Counted from the stretch's first letter, positions 36,282-45,583 are shown. The stretch is DNA of 64,000 nt from Bacteroidota bacterium (GCA_025359805.1 JANYDU010000046.1:1-64000), one strand, 5' to 3'. Translations and numbers: made by a program. Notes: generated by a model not told the origin, from the sequence alone.

Positions 36282-36551
36282 ATGGAAGCAGTAACAATAG
36301 AAAGAAATTCGCGCAAAGTCATTATCGGTAAAGTAGTAAGCAATAAAATGCAAAAAACTATCGTGGTGTCTGTTGAACGTAAAGTGATGCACCCTAAATA
36401 TGGTAAGTTCATCAAAATGACTTCAAAGTTTAAGGCTCATGACGAGAAAAATGAATGTAACATTGACGATATCGTCAAAGTTATGGAGACTCGCCCTTTG
36501 AGTAAAGACAAAAGATGGAGATTAGTTGAAATAGTTGAAAAAGCTAAATAA
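36282..36551 (+). CDS. rpsQ: 30S ribosomal protein S17
   Basis: 89 residues. [40 protein letters not shown] and [22 protein letters not shown] are the OB-fold core motifs. Primary 16S rRNA-binding protein. Two bases separate it from rplN. Confidence 0.97.
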   Translation: MEAVTIERNSRKVIIGKVVSNKMQKTIVVSVERKVMHPKYGKFIKMTSKFKAHDEKNECNIDDIVKVMETRPLSKDKRWRLVEIVEKAK

Positions 36552-36553
36552 CA

Positions 36554-36922
36554 ATGATACAACAAGAAAGTAGATTAAAAGTAGCTGATAACAGCGGAGC
36601 AAAAGAAGTACTTTGTATTAGAGTGCTTGGCGGAACAGCAAGACGTTATGCTTCAGTTGGAGATAAAATAGTTGTTACTGTAAAGTCAGCTATACCTTCT
36701 GGTGGTGTAAAAAAAGGGGCAGTTTCTAAAGCTGTTGTTGTTCGTACAAAAAAAGAAATTAGAAGAGCAGATGGCTCATACATTCGCTTTGATGATAACT
36801 CTTGTGTTTTATTAAATGCACAAGATGAGCCAAGAGCAACACGTATATTTGGTCCGGTTGCACGTGAACTTAGAGAAAAACAATTTATGAAAATTGTATC
36901 ATTAGCACCTGAAGTATTATAA
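36554..36922 (+). CDS. rplN: 50S ribosomal protein L14
   Basis: 122 residues. [61 protein letters not shown] and [14 protein letters not shown] cover the whole universal core. Forms bridges B5 and B8 to 16S rRNA and is the site of RsfS anti-association binding in other bacteria. Confidence 0.97.
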   Translation: MIQQESRLKVADNSGAKEVLCIRVLGGTARRYASVGDKIVVTVKSAIPSGGVKKGAVSKAVVVRTKKEIRRADGSYIRFDDNSCVLLNAQDEPRATRIFGPVARELREKQFMKIVSLAPEVL

Positions 36923-36925
36923 ATC

Positions 36926-37264
36926 ATGGAAAGAAAATATAACAAACAGGCAAAGCTCCATATCAAAAAGGGAGATATGGTTCAGATAATTGCCGGTGAT
37001 GATAAGGGTAAAAAAGGACGCGTTATAGAAGTTAAAAATACTGAAAAACGTGCCTTAGTGGAGGGCATTAACATTGTTAGCCGTCATACTAAACCTAATG
37101 CTCAAAACCAAAACGGAGGCATTATCAAAAAAGAAGCACCTGTTCATATCTCAAACTTAATGTTATTAGATAAAGCAGGTAATCCTACAAAAGTAGGTCG
37201 TAAAATAAATGAAGCAGGTAAACTGGTTCGTTTTGCTAAAAAATCGGGCGAATTAATTGATTAA
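36926..37264 (+). CDS. rplX: 50S ribosomal protein L24
   Basis: 112 residues. The KOW motif [25 protein letters not shown] (about 12-36) is followed by [33 protein letters not shown], both diagnostic. Assembly initiator of the 50S subunit. Confidence 0.97.
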   Translation: MERKYNKQAKLHIKKGDMVQIIAGDDKGKKGRVIEVKNTEKRALVEGINIVSRHTKPNAQNQNGGIIKKEAPVHISNLMLLDKAGNPTKVGRKINEAGKLVRFAKKSGELID

Positions 37265-37271
37265 TGAATAT

Positions 37272-37823
37272 ATGTACACTCCAAGACTAAAAGAACAGTA
37301 TAAATCAGCGGTGGTTCCTGCCTTAAAAGAGAAGTTTCAGTACGCTAACGTAATGGAAATTCCTAAATTGGTAAAAATATGCCTTAACCAAGGTGTTGGT
37401 GCAGCAGTTGCTGATAAAAAAATAGCAGACGTTGCAGTTGCCGAAATGACCATTATTGCTGGACAAAAAGCCGTTACTACAAAATCTAAGAAAGATATTT
37501 CTAATTTTAAATTAAGACAAAACCTTCCTATTGGTTCACGCGTTACGCTTCGCAGCGATAGAATGTATGAATTTTTAGATCGTTTGGTATCTATTTCTTT
37601 GCCGCGTGTGCGTGACTTTGCAGGTTTAAATGAAAAAGGATTTGATGGTCGTGGTAACTACACAATGGGAGTTACTGAACAAATTATTTTCCCTGAAATA
37701 AATATTGATAAAGTTAGCAGAATTAATGGAATGGACATTACGTTTGTAACAACTGCTACAACAGATGAAGAGTGTTTAGCTCTTTTGAAAGAATTTGGTT
37801 TACCATTTAAAAATCAGAAATAA
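37272..37823 (+). CDS. rplE: 50S ribosomal protein L5
   Basis: From ATG 37272 the product is 183 residues starting [20 protein letters not shown], the normal N-terminus. A longer frame from TTG 37257 would overlap rplX and adds only five residues, so it is rejected. Conserved blocks: [18 protein letters not shown] sequence, [58 protein letters not shown]. Binds 5S rRNA in the central protuberance. The stop overlaps the rpsN start by one base. Confidence 0.96.
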   Translation: MYTPRLKEQYKSAVVPALKEKFQYANVMEIPKLVKICLNQGVGAAVADKKIADVAVAEMTIIAGQKAVTTKSKKDISNFKLRQNLPIGSRVTLRSDRMYEFLDRLVSISLPRVRDFAGLNEKGFDGRGNYTMGVTEQIIFPEINIDKVSRINGMDITFVTTATTDEECLALLKEFGLPFKNQK

Positions 37824-38092
37824 TGGCTAAAGAATCAGTAAAAGCTCGCCAGCTTAAAAGAGAAAAAACCGTAGCGCATTATGCTGTTAAAAGAGCAGCA
37901 TTAAAAGCAGCAGGTGATTACGATGCATTACAAAAATTACCAAGAAATGCTTCTCCAGTTCGTTTAAAAAACCGTTGTAAACTAACAGGTCGTCCTAAAG
38001 GATACATGAGAGATTTTGGTATTTGCCGTAATCAATTTCGTGAACTTGCCTCTATGGGAAAAATCCCAGGTGTGACTAAATCTAGTTGGTAA
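37823..38092 (+). CDS. rpsN: 30S ribosomal protein S14, zinc-independent form
   Basis: 89 residues. [50 protein letters not shown] and [13 protein letters not shown] at the C-terminus. It is the long form without the paired CxxC zinc motifs of the 61-residue type. It is followed by the 125-base gap that holds an internal promoter and a hairpin before rpsH. Confidence 0.97.
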   Translation: MAKESVKARQLKREKTVAHYAVKRAALKAAGDYDALQKLPRNASPVRLKNRCKLTGRPKGYMRDFGICRNQFRELASMGKIPGVTKSSW

Positions 38093-38104
38093 GAAAAAAA
38101 TAAA

Positions 38105-38135
38105 TTGCTATGGGATGTGATTATTCATATATTCG
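38105..38135 (+). promoter_or_regulatory. Internal promoter of the superoperon before rpsH
   Basis: TTG at 38105-38107, a 20-base spacer and TATATTCG at 38128-38135, followed by CAGCCCT. Spacing and the CAGCCCT start region are the same as in the promoter before infA. It would drive rpsH and downstream genes separately, with a leader of about 75 bases. Confidence 0.65.
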
Positions 38136-38168
38136 CAGCCCTAAAAAAAATCAAGATTAATAACCTTA

Positions 38169-38200
38169 GTTGGAAAGAGTGCCTTTGGCTTACTACCAAC
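38169..38200 (+). promoter_or_regulatory. Structured leader hairpin upstream of rpsH
   Basis: GTTGG (38169-38173) pairs with CCAAC (38196-38200). Inside it, AGTGCC (38178-38183) pairs with GGC and ACT (38187-38189, 38192-38194) around a TTT loop and a TT bulge, leaving an AAAG/A internal loop. It lies between the internal promoter and the rpsH ATG (17 bases before it), a position suited to autoregulation by a ribosomal protein such as S8. No long T-run follows, so it is not an intrinsic terminator. Confidence 0.45.
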
Positions 38201-38217
38201 AAGTAATAAAATAAACA

Positions 38218-38616
38218 ATGACAGATCCAATATCAGATTATTTGACCCGTCTACGTAATGCGATCAAGGCAAATCATCGCATTGTAGAGATTCCTTCTTC
38301 AAATTTGAAGAAAGAGATTACCCGTGTACTTTTCGAAAAAGGGTATATCCTTAATTATAAATTCGAAGATGTAGTAAATCATCAGGGAGTTATCAAAATT
38401 GCACTAAAATATCATCCAGTAACTAAAACTCCAGCTATCAAAAAGTTGGATCGTGTTAGTAGCCCAGGTTTAAGAAAATACTCTGGAGTTACTGATATGC
38501 CAAGAGTTATTAACGGTTTGGGAATTGCTGTATTAACCACTTCAAAAGGTGTAATGACCGATAAAGAAGCCCGCAAACAAAATGTTGGTGGTGAGGTATT
38601 GTGTTACATTTATTAA
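38218..38616 (+). CDS. rpsH: 30S ribosomal protein S8
   Basis: 132 residues. MTDPISDYLTRLRNAI at the start, IPSSNLKKEITRVLFEKGYI and the C-terminal RNA-binding block GLGIAVLTTSKGVMTDKEARKQNVGGEVLCYIY. S8 binds 16S helix 21 and in E. coli represses the spc operon. Here it is preceded by its own promoter and a hairpin leader, so it is the head of a separately controllable segment. Confidence 0.97.
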   Translation: MTDPISDYLTRLRNAIKANHRIVEIPSSNLKKEITRVLFEKGYILNYKFEDVVNHQGVIKIALKYHPVTKTPAIKKLDRVSSPGLRKYSGVTDMPRVINGLGIAVLTTSKGVMTDKEARKQNVGGEVLCYIY

Positions 38617-38620
38617 AATT

Positions 38621-38626
38621 AGGAGG
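38621..38626 (+). promoter_or_regulatory. Unusually strong Shine-Dalgarno before rplF
   Basis: AGGAGG at 38621-38626 lies 8 bases before the rplF ATG. It is the only perfect Shine-Dalgarno I see ahead of a ribosomal gene in this window; neighbours have AT-rich leaders without one, as usual in Bacteroidota. Confidence 0.7.
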
Positions 38627-38634
38627 AAAAGGTT

Positions 38635-39189
38635 ATGTCACGTATAGGAAAAGCGCCAATAAACTTGCCTTCAGGAGTTGAAGTAAAAGTTTTAAATAAT
38701 AATATTGTTTCAGTAAAAGGTCCTAAGGGAGAATTGCATCAGCAACTAGACCAAGATATTTCTGTAGCAATAGAAAACGGAGTAATTCAAGTTAATCGCC
38801 CAACAGATCAAAAACGCCATAAAGCAATGCATGGTTTGTATAGATCATTACTAAACAATATGGTTGAAGGAGTTACTAATGGTTACAAAGTTCGTCAAGA
38901 GCTTGTAGGTGTTGGTTACAAAGCTACTAATGAAGGAAACGTTCTTGATCTTACACTTGGTTATTCTCATCATATTTATTTTGAAATTCCAAAAGAATTA
39001 AAAGTAAAAACTGAACAAGAAAAGGGTAAGAACCCAATCATAACTCTAGAAGGTTGTGATAAACAATTAATCGGACAAGTAGCTGCTAAAATCCGTAGTC
39101 TTCGTAAACCTGAGCCATACAAAGGAAAAGGTATCAAATTTGAAGGCGAACAACTTAGAAGAAAAGCAGGTAAAACAGCATCTAAATAA
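38635..39189 (+). CDS. rplF: 50S ribosomal protein L6
   Basis: 184 residues. MSRIGKAPINLPSGVEV, SVKGPKGELHQ, RSLLNNMVEGVTNGYKVRQELVGVGYKA, LGYSHHIYFEIP and the C-terminal signature SLRKPEPYKGKGIKFEGEQLRRKAGK. Binds near the sarcin-ricin loop. Its AGGAGG ribosome-binding site is exceptional among its neighbours. Confidence 0.97.
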   Translation: MSRIGKAPINLPSGVEVKVLNNNIVSVKGPKGELHQQLDQDISVAIENGVIQVNRPTDQKRHKAMHGLYRSLLNNMVEGVTNGYKVRQELVGVGYKATNEGNVLDLTLGYSHHIYFEIPKELKVKTEQEKGKNPIITLEGCDKQLIGQVAAKIRSLRKPEPYKGKGIKFEGEQLRRKAGKTASK

Positions 39190-39201
39190 AATCATTGAAC
39201 T

Positions 39202-39549
39202 ATGTTGGCTAATAAAACTGAAAAAAGACATAAAATCAAAGCTCGTATTCGTGGTAGAGTATTTGGTACACCTGAAAAGCCGAGATTATCGGTATTCAGA
39301 AGCAATAAGCAAATTTATGCTCAATTGATTGATGATGTTCATGGTAACACCATTGCTACAGCATCTTCATCAAGCATAGCGGATAAACTTAATAAAATTG
39401 AGAAAGCTACCCTTGTTGGAAAAGCTTTAGCCGAAAAAGCTACACAAGTTGGTGTTTCAACAATAGTATTTGATCGTAATGGATATCTTTATCATGGCCG
39501 AGTAAAAAGCTTAGCTGATGGTGCAAGAGAAGGAGGATTAAAATTCTAG
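39202..39549 (+). CDS. rplR: 50S ribosomal protein L18
   Basis: 115 residues. [40 protein letters not shown], then [43 protein letters not shown], the complete C-terminal 5S rRNA-binding core. A 58-base gap without clear signals separates it from rpsE. Confidence 0.97.
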   Translation: MLANKTEKRHKIKARIRGRVFGTPEKPRLSVFRSNKQIYAQLIDDVHGNTIATASSSSIADKLNKIEKATLVGKALAEKATQVGVSTIVFDRNGYLYHGRVKSLADGAREGGLKF

Positions 39550-39607
39550 AATGTTTGTATGCTTGCTGCTAAAAACATCAAGCTCAAACTTTAAATGAAA
39601 AATATAT

Positions 39608-40126
39608 ATGTCAACAGCAAACGTAAAAAGAGTTAAAACAAGCGACATCGAACTTAAAGAAAAAGTTGTTTCCATCAACCGTGTTGCCAAAGTAACAAAA
39701 GGTGGTAGAACATTTAGTTTCTCTGCCCTTGTGGTAGTTGGCGATAGTAATGGCATTGTTGGTTATGGTTTAGGAAAAGCCAATGAAGTAACTGATGCTA
39801 TTACCAAAGGCATTGATGACGCAAAGAAGAATTTAGTGAAAGTACCTGTTCTCAAAGGAACTGTTCCTCACGAACAATTAGGTAAATATGGAGGTGGTAG
39901 AGTTTTCTTAAAACCTGCAGCTCATGGAACTGGCGTAATTGCTGGTGGTGCAATGCGTGCTGTATTAGAAAGTGCAGGTATAACTGATGTGTTAGGTAAA
40001 TCAAAAGGATCTTCTAACCCACACAATGTGGTAAAAGCTACTATCGATGCATTATTAAATATGCGTGATGCTTATACCATTGCGAATACAAGAAACATTA
40101 ATTTAAAGCAAGTTTTTAACGGATAA
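39608..40126 (+). CDS. rpsE: 30S ribosomal protein S5
   Basis: 172 residues. [90 protein letters not shown] and [19 protein letters not shown]. Works with S4 at the accuracy centre. Four bases before rpmD. Confidence 0.97.
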   Translation: MSTANVKRVKTSDIELKEKVVSINRVAKVTKGGRTFSFSALVVVGDSNGIVGYGLGKANEVTDAITKGIDDAKKNLVKVPVLKGTVPHEQLGKYGGGRVFLKPAAHGTGVIAGGAMRAVLESAGITDVLGKSKGSSNPHNVVKATIDALLNMRDAYTIANTRNINLKQVFNG

Positions 40127-40130
40127 TACG

Positions 40131-40310
40131 ATGGCAAAAGTAAAAATTACACAGGTGAAGAGTACCATCGACAGACCTGAAAACCAAAAAAGAACTGTTA
40201 GAGCATTAGGTTTTACCAAAATGCACCAAGTAATTGAAGTTGAAGGTACACCTCAAGTTTTGGGGATGATAAAAAAAGTTGAACATTTATTAAAAGTTGA
40301 AACCGCTTAA
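40131..40310 (+). CDS. rpmD: 50S ribosomal protein L30
   Basis: A 59-residue frame from ATG 40131 to TAA 40308-40310: MAKVKITQVKSTIDRPENQK, then RTVRALGFTKMHQVIEVEGT and a helix ending in EHLLKVETA. It fits L30 (ITQ.KS.I....Q..T..ALGL.K....V) in sequence, length and position between S5 and L15. Confidence 0.96.
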   Translation: MAKVKITQVKSTIDRPENQKRTVRALGFTKMHQVIEVEGTPQVLGMIKKVEHLLKVETA

Positions 40311-40315
40311 GTAAA

Positions 40316-40765
40316 ATGAAACTACACACATTAAAACCTGCAGAAGGTTCAATAAAAAGAGAAGGTAAGAGAATTGGTAGAGGTGAAGGATCCGGTAAGG
40401 GTGGAACAGCTACTAAAGGTCACAAAGGTGGTCAGTCGCGTTCTGGTCATAAAACTAAAAGAGGTTTTGAAGGTGGTCAGATGCCATTATACAGACGTGT
40501 TCCTAAGTTTGGTTTTACTAACTTAAACCGTGTTGAATTCACTCCTATTAACTTAGATAGAGTTCAAACTTTGGTTGAAGAAAAAGGATTAAAATCAATT
40601 GATGTAGAAACATTTGTGAATAATGGATTAGCATCTAAAAAAGATTTAATAAAAGTATTAGGACGTGGTGAAATAAAAGCCGCAGTAGAAATAAAAGCGC
40701 ACGCATTTTCAGCTTCTGCAATAAAAGCTATTGAAGCAGTTGGTGGTACAGCCGTTAAAATCTAA
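40316..40765 (+). CDS. rplO: 50S ribosomal protein L15
   Basis: 149 residues. The Gly-rich arm GRGEGSGKGGTATKGHKGGQSRSGHKTKRGFEGGQMPLYRRVPKFGF is unmistakable, followed by VLGRGEIKAAVEIKAHAFSASAIKAIEAVGG. Late assembly protein. Placed immediately before secY, as in most bacteria. Confidence 0.97.
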   Translation: MKLHTLKPAEGSIKREGKRIGRGEGSGKGGTATKGHKGGQSRSGHKTKRGFEGGQMPLYRRVPKFGFTNLNRVEFTPINLDRVQTLVEEKGLKSIDVETFVNNGLASKKDLIKVLGRGEIKAAVEIKAHAFSASAIKAIEAVGGTAVKI

Positions 40766-40768
40766 CGC

Positions 40769-42130
40769 ATGAAGAAAATTCTTGAAACGATAAAAAACAT
40801 TTACCGAATAGAAGACCTCAGGTACAAGCTTGCTATCACCTTTTGGATGCTCTTCATTTACCGTTTCGGTACCTATGTTACCTTACCAGGTGTAGATCCA
40901 AACGCACTTGAGGGTTCTGCAAGACAAGCAGCAACTGGTATTTTCGGACTAATCAATATGTTTGCTGGAGGAGCCTTTGGTAGAGGTTCAATTTTTGCTT
41001 TAGGAATAATGCCATATATTTCAGCATCTATCGTTGTTCAGTTATTAACTATGGCTGTTCCAACCTTCCAAAAAATGCAAAAAGAAGGTGAAGATGGAAG
41101 AAGAAAAATCAATCAAATTACACGTTATTTAACTATAATCATTACTGCTGTTCAATCCGTTGGTTTCTTAATCAATTTAAAAGCAGAAAATCCTGGAGCT
41201 ATTATTTCGATAACTCATCCTGAAATCATGTCGAACTTCATGTTTATGGCAATGTCGGTTATTGTGCTTACATCAAGTACTATGTTTGTAATGTGGTTAG
41301 GAGAAAGAATTACAGATAAAGGAATTGGTAATGGTATCTCTTTAATTATCATGATTGGTATTATTGCTCGTTTACCATTTGCTTTGAAAGAAGAATTCAA
41401 TTTTAAACTTTCTGAATCAGGAGGAGGTTTAGTAATATTCCTAATAGAACTTGCAGCTTTGTTTGCCGTAATTATGGGAGTTATTATGTTAGTTCAAGGA
41501 ACTCGTAGAATTCCGGTTCAATATGCAAAAAGAATTGTCGGAAATCGCCAATATGGAGGTGTTCGTCAATATATCCCATTAAAGGTAAATGCTGCTGGTG
41601 TTATGCCAATCATTTTTGCTCAAGCATTAATGTTTATACCATCAACCGTAGCTCAATTTTTCCCTAACTATGAATCAATGCAAGGGGTAATTTCTACATT
41701 CATCAACCCAGGATCTTTTGGATACAGCATTACTTTTGCTATACTTATTATCATCTTTACTTATTTTTATACCGCAATTTCAGTTAACCCAACTCAAATA
41801 GCTGATGATATGAAACGGAATAGCGGTTTTATACCAGGAGTTAAGCCCGGTAAAGCAACAGCCAGTTTTATTGATAATGTGATGTCAAGAATTACTTTAC
41901 CTGGAGCTATTTTTTTAGCAATTGTAGCTATCCTTCCTTCATTGGCAGGAGTGCTTAATATTAACAGTCAGTTTGCACAGTTTTATGGGGGAACTTCATT
42001 ACTAATTTTAGTTGGAGTTGTTTTAGACACGTTACAACAAATTGAAAGTCACTTATTGATGCGTCATTATGATGGTTTAATGAAATCGGGACGCATTAAA
42101 GGACGTACTAATGCTGTAGGGGCGGCATAA
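40769..42130 (+). CDS. secY: Protein translocase subunit SecY
   Basis: 453 residues with ten transmembrane helices. Conserved parts are FRLGTYV-like YRFGTYVTLPGVDPNAL in TM1, the plug/TM2 region INMFAGGAFGRGSIFALGIMPYISASIVVQLL, WLGERITDKGIGNGISLIIMIGI, and the ribosome-binding loops RRIPVQYAKRIVG and KPGKATASFIDNVMSRIT. Forms the SecYEG channel for export and membrane insertion. The genes adk and map, which often follow secY, are missing; infA comes next behind its own promoter. Confidence 0.97.
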   Translation: MKKILETIKNIYRIEDLRYKLAITFWMLFIYRFGTYVTLPGVDPNALEGSARQAATGIFGLINMFAGGAFGRGSIFALGIMPYISASIVVQLLTMAVPTFQKMQKEGEDGRRKINQITRYLTIIITAVQSVGFLINLKAENPGAIISITHPEIMSNFMFMAMSVIVLTSSTMFVMWLGERITDKGIGNGISLIIMIGIIARLPFALKEEFNFKLSESGGGLVIFLIELAALFAVIMGVIMLVQGTRRIPVQYAKRIVGNRQYGGVRQYIPLKVNAAGVMPIIFAQALMFIPSTVAQFFPNYESMQGVISTFINPGSFGYSITFAILIIIFTYFYTAISVNPTQIADDMKRNSGFIPGVKPGKATASFIDNVMSRITLPGAIFLAIVAILPSLAGVLNINSQFAQFYGGTSLLILVGVVLDTLQQIESHLLMRHYDGLMKSGRIKGRTNAVGAA

Positions 42131-42138
42131 AATAAATG

Positions 42139-42169
42139 TTGGTGAATAATATAATTAACAGTATTTTCG
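42139..42169 (+). promoter_or_regulatory. Internal promoter of the superoperon before infA
   Basis: TTG at 42139-42141, a 20-base spacer and TATTTTCG at 42162-42169, followed by CAGCCCT. It differs from the rpsH internal promoter only in the two variable positions of the -7 box and shares its start region. The infA ATG is 20 bases downstream. Confidence 0.7.
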
Positions 42170-42189
42170 CAGCCCTTTTATAGAAAAAT

Positions 42190-42408
42190 ATGTCTAAACA
42201 GTCGCTTATAAAACAAGATGGAGTTATCATAGAAGCATTGTCAAATGCAATGTTTAGAGTACAACTTGAAAATGGGCACGAGATTATAGCGCACATTTCG
42301 GGCAAGATGAGAATGAATTACATTAAAATCTTACCTGGAGACAAAATTTCTGTAGAAATGTCGCCATATGATTTAACAAAAGGAAGAATAATATATAGAT
42401 ATAAATAA
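42190..42408 (+). CDS. infA: Translation initiation factor IF-1
   Basis: 72 residues, full family length. [64 protein letters not shown] is the complete OB-fold. IF-1 occupies the 30S A site during initiation. It directly precedes rpmJ and follows its own promoter in the secY-infA gap. Confidence 0.97.
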   Translation: MSKQSLIKQDGVIIEALSNAMFRVQLENGHEIIAHISGKMRMNYIKILPGDKISVEMSPYDLTKGRIIYRYK

Positions 42409-42409
42409 G

Positions 42410-42526
42410 ATGAAAGTTAGAGCATCTGTAAAAAAACGCAGTGAAGACTGTGTACTTGTTAAACGTAAAGGGAGAATTTACGTTGTAAACAAAAAGAATC
42501 CAAAATTTAAACAACGTCAAGGATAA
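42410..42526 (+). CDS. rpmJ: 50S ribosomal protein L36, zinc-free form
   Basis: A 38-residue frame from ATG 42410: [20 protein letters not shown], then [18 protein letters not shown]. It has the L36 start and the basic C-terminus, but only one cysteine, so the CxxC...CxxxxH zinc ribbon of C+ forms is lost. Position between infA and rpsM is canonical. Confidence 0.96.
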   Translation: MKVRASVKKRSEDCVLVKRKGRIYVVNKKNPKFKQRQG

Positions 42527-42535
42527 TTAAGAACT

Positions 42536-42913
42536 ATGGCTCGTATATCAGGTATTGATTTACCAAAAAATAAAAGAGGCGTTATTGGCCTAACCTATAT
42601 TTTTGGTATAGGACGTTCAACCGCTGAGAAAATTCTCACCGATAGTGGAATAGATCCTAACAAAAAAGTAAGTGATTGGAATGATGACGAACTGAATAAA
42701 ATCAGAAAGTTCATTACTGATGGAATTACAGTTGAAGGTGAACTTCGTTCAGAAAAACAACTAAACATTAAGCGTTTGCTTGATATTGGTTGCTATCGCG
42801 GTTTACGTCACAGAAAAGGACTTCCTGTTCGTGGACAAAGAACCAGAACTAACTCACGTACTCGTAAAGGTAAACGTAAGACAGTTGCAGGTAAGAAAAA
42901 AGTAACTAAGTAA
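42536..42913 (+). CDS. rpsM: 30S ribosomal protein S13
   Basis: 125 residues. [34 protein letters not shown], the H2TH-like region, then [42 protein letters not shown], the tRNA-contacting basic tail. First gene of the alpha group. Confidence 0.97.
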   Translation: MARISGIDLPKNKRGVIGLTYIFGIGRSTAEKILTDSGIDPNKKVSDWNDDELNKIRKFITDGITVEGELRSEKQLNIKRLLDIGCYRGLRHRKGLPVRGQRTRTNSRTRKGKRKTVAGKKKVTK

Positions 42914-42934
42914 TAATAGCATAACAGTATAACA

Positions 42935-43336
42935 ATGGCTACAAATTCACCAGGTGCAAAAAAAACTAACAAGAAAAAAACCGTTGCAATTGATGCAATC
43001 GGAGAAGTGCACATAAAAGCTAGTTTTAATAATATCATTATTTCAATTACTAACTCAACAGGACAAGTTATATCTTGGGCTTCTGCCGGTAAAATGGGTT
43101 TCAGAGGATCAAAGAAAAATACACCTTATGCTGCGCAACTAGCGGCATCAGATTGTGCTAAAGTTGCAGTTGATTTAGGATTGAAAAAAGTGGACGTGTT
43201 TGTTAAAGGTCCAGGATCAGGAAGAGATTCTTGTATCAGAACTTTAGCAGCAGCAGGTTTAGATGTTATGTCTATTAAGGATATTACACCAATGCCTCAT
43301 AATGGCTGTCGTCCTCCTAAAAAGAGAAGAGTTTAA
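42935..43336 (+). CDS. rpsK: 30S ribosomal protein S11
   Basis: 133 residues. [49 protein letters not shown], then [46 protein letters not shown], all universal S11 blocks. It lines the platform near the mRNA exit. A 15-residue Lys/Thr-rich N-terminus precedes the core. Confidence 0.97.
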   Translation: MATNSPGAKKTNKKKTVAIDAIGEVHIKASFNNIIISITNSTGQVISWASAGKMGFRGSKKNTPYAAQLAASDCAKVAVDLGLKKVDVFVKGPGSGRDSCIRTLAAAGLDVMSIKDITPMPHNGCRPPKKRRV

Positions 43337-43366
43337 TTTTTTATTTACGCATTACCATACAATACA

Positions 43367-43975
43367 ATGGCTAGATATATAGGACCCAAAACCAAAATTG
43401 CTCGTAAATTTAGAGAGGCTATTTTTGGTGCTGACAAAGCTTTCGAGAAAAGAAGTTATCCTCCTGGACAACACGGACAAGCTCGCAAAAGAAGCAAACC
43501 GACTGAGTATGCTATTCAGTTATTTGAAAAACAAAAAGCTAAATATACTTATGGTATTTTAGAGCGTCAGTTTTATAAAACATTTGAAGAAGCAGCTCGT
43601 AAAAGAGGTATTACTGGTGAAAATTTGCTTAAGTTTTTAGAAGCTCGATTGGATAATACTGTTTTTCGTATGGGAATTGCTCCTACTCGTAGTGCAGCTC
43701 GTCAGGTTGTTTCACATTGCCACATTACTGTTAATGGTAAAATTGTGAACATTGCTTCATATACTTTAAAACCAGGAGATATTGTTGCAGTAAGAGAAAA
43801 AGCAAAAACTCTTGAAATGATAAATGATTCATTAGCTCATTCAAATGCTAAAAGATATAATTGGATTAGCTGGGATGATAAAGCCATGAGTGGAACATTT
43901 TTGGCCATGCCAGAAAGAGATCAAATTCCTGAAAACATTAAGGAACAATTGATCGTTGAGTTATATTCTAAATAA
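43367..43975 (+). CDS. rpsD: 30S ribosomal protein S4
   Basis: 202 residues. [58 protein letters not shown] and the S4 RNA-binding domain [37 protein letters not shown]. The N-terminal zinc cysteines found in some S4 proteins are absent. Organises 16S 5' domain assembly. Confidence 0.97.
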   Translation: MARYIGPKTKIARKFREAIFGADKAFEKRSYPPGQHGQARKRSKPTEYAIQLFEKQKAKYTYGILERQFYKTFEEAARKRGITGENLLKFLEARLDNTVFRMGIAPTRSAARQVVSHCHITVNGKIVNIASYTLKPGDIVAVREKAKTLEMINDSLAHSNAKRYNWISWDDKAMSGTFLAMPERDQIPENIKEQLIVELYSK

Positions 43976-44005
43976 TAATAATTAATTAATTTTTAAAAGC
44001 ATACT

Positions 44006-44998
44006 ATGTCAATACTCGCTTTTCAGAAACCGGATAAAGTTATCATGCATAAAGATACTGACTTCTATGGTCAGTTTGAATTCCGTCCTCTTGAAAAAGG
44101 ATACGGTGTTACAATCGGAAATGCATTAAGAAGAATCCTCCTTTCATCATTGGAAGGTTATGCAATTACATCAATCAAAATTTCTGGGGTTGAACATGAG
44201 TTCTCCACCATTAAAGGAGTTATTGAAGATGTAACTGAAATCGTTCTTAACCTAAAACAAGTTCGCTTTAAGCGAGTAATGGATGGCGTTGATAATGAAA
44301 AAATCTTCATCAATGTAAAAGGACAAGAGCAATTTACTGCAGGTGAAATTGGTAAGCATACTAATGCTTTCAAAATTTTGAATCCTGATTTGGTAATTTG
44401 TAACATGGATCCAAAAGTTCAGTTAGAAATTGAATTAACTGTTGATAAAGGAAGAGGATATGTTCCTGCTGAAGAAAATAAACCTAAAGATGCAGTTGTT
44501 GGAGTTATTGCAATTGATGCAATTTACACACCCATCAAAAATGTAAAATTTAGCGTTGAAGATTACCGTGTTGAACAAAAAACTGATTATGAAAAATTGG
44601 TTATTGAAATTTCAACTGATGGATCTATTCACCCTGAAGATGCGTTGAAAGAAGCAGCTAAAATTCTTATCCAACATTTTATGTTATTCTCTGATGAGTT
44701 AATTACACTTGATACTCAAGTAAAAGAAGCTCCGCAAGAAGTAGATGAGAATTTATTACATATCCGCAAAATATTAAAAACGCCATTATCAGATCTTGAT
44801 CTTTCAGTACGTGCATACAATTGCTTAAAAGCGGCTGATATTAAATCATTATCGGAATTAGTAAGTTATGATATTGCTGATTTATTGAAGTTCCGTAATT
44901 TTGGTAAAAAATCACTTTCGGAATTGGAAGAATTAGTGAGAGATAAAGGACTTACTTTTGGAATGGAAGTATCAAAATATAAATTGAACGAAGAATAA
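44006..44998 (+). CDS. rpoA: RNA polymerase alpha subunit
   Basis: 330 residues. The N-terminal dimer domain (about 1-235) has [36 protein letters not shown] and [23 protein letters not shown]. The C-terminal domain (about 255-325) has [48 protein letters not shown]. Both domains are intact, so UP-element and activator contacts are possible. A 30-base leader separates it from rpsD. Confidence 0.97.
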   Translation: MSILAFQKPDKVIMHKDTDFYGQFEFRPLEKGYGVTIGNALRRILLSSLEGYAITSIKISGVEHEFSTIKGVIEDVTEIVLNLKQVRFKRVMDGVDNEKIFINVKGQEQFTAGEIGKHTNAFKILNPDLVICNMDPKVQLEIELTVDKGRGYVPAEENKPKDAVVGVIAIDAIYTPIKNVKFSVEDYRVEQKTDYEKLVIEISTDGSIHPEDALKEAAKILIQHFMLFSDELITLDTQVKEAPQEVDENLLHIRKILKTPLSDLDLSVRAYNCLKAADIKSLSELVSYDIADLLKFRNFGKKSLSELEELVRDKGLTFGMEVSKYKLNEE

Positions 44999-45002
44999 TA
45001 AC

Positions 45003-45062
45003 AGTGCAAAGTTATTTAGTGCTCAGTGCTTAGATTAATCAAGGTACTAAGTGTTAATACCA
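45003..45062. repeat. Repeat-like segment between rpoA and rplQ
   Basis: The 83-base rpoA-rplQ gap contains tandem AGTGCT units (TTTAGTGCTCAGTGCTTAG) and, 15 bases on, CTAAGTGTT, which can pair with AGTGCTTAG with three wobble pairs. Such AGTGCT/CTTAG strings resemble short interspersed sequences of Bacteroidota intergenic regions. It interrupts an otherwise compact operon. Confidence 0.35.
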
Positions 45063-45081
45063 AAGCATTAATAAGAATAAA

Positions 45082-45564
45082 ATGAGACACGGGAAAAAAT
45101 TTAATCATTTAAGTAGAACAGCTGCTCACAGAAGTTCGATGTTGGCGAACATGGCGTCATCACTTATTTTGCATAAAAGAATTACAACTACTTTGGCTAA
45201 AGCTAAGGCTTTAAGAATGTATGTTGAGCCTATTCTTACTAAAGGGAAAGCCGATAATACAAATTCGCGCAGAGTAGTTTTTAGTTATCTTCAAAACAAA
45301 GAATCTATTAAAGAACTTTTTGGTCCAATAGCTCAAAAAATTGCAGATAGACCAGGTGGATATACTAGAATTTTAAAATTGTCAAACCGTAAAGGTGATA
45401 ATGCAGAAATGGCAATTATGGAATTGGTTGATTACAACGAAAACTTGTTAAAAGATACTTCAAGCAAAACTGCTAAGAAAACAACAAGAAGAGGACGCAA
45501 GCCAGCTGTACCAAAAGCAGAAGCTCCTGCATCAAATCCTGTTGCTGAAGAGACAGCAGAATAA
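45082..45564 (+). CDS. rplQ: 50S ribosomal protein L17
   Basis: 160 residues. [45 protein letters not shown] and [40 protein letters not shown] are the L17 core (about 1-118). A Lys/Arg then Ala/Pro/Glu-rich tail of about 40 residues follows and is absent from E. coli L17 (127 residues). Last gene of the superoperon, followed by a strong terminator. Confidence 0.97.
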   Translation: MRHGKKFNHLSRTAAHRSSMLANMASSLILHKRITTTLAKAKALRMYVEPILTKGKADNTNSRRVVFSYLQNKESIKELFGPIAQKIADRPGGYTRILKLSNRKGDNAEMAIMELVDYNENLLKDTSSKTAKKTTRRGRKPAVPKAEAPASNPVAEETAE

Positions 45565-45583
45565 TTTCTAAAAAATCATTTTT

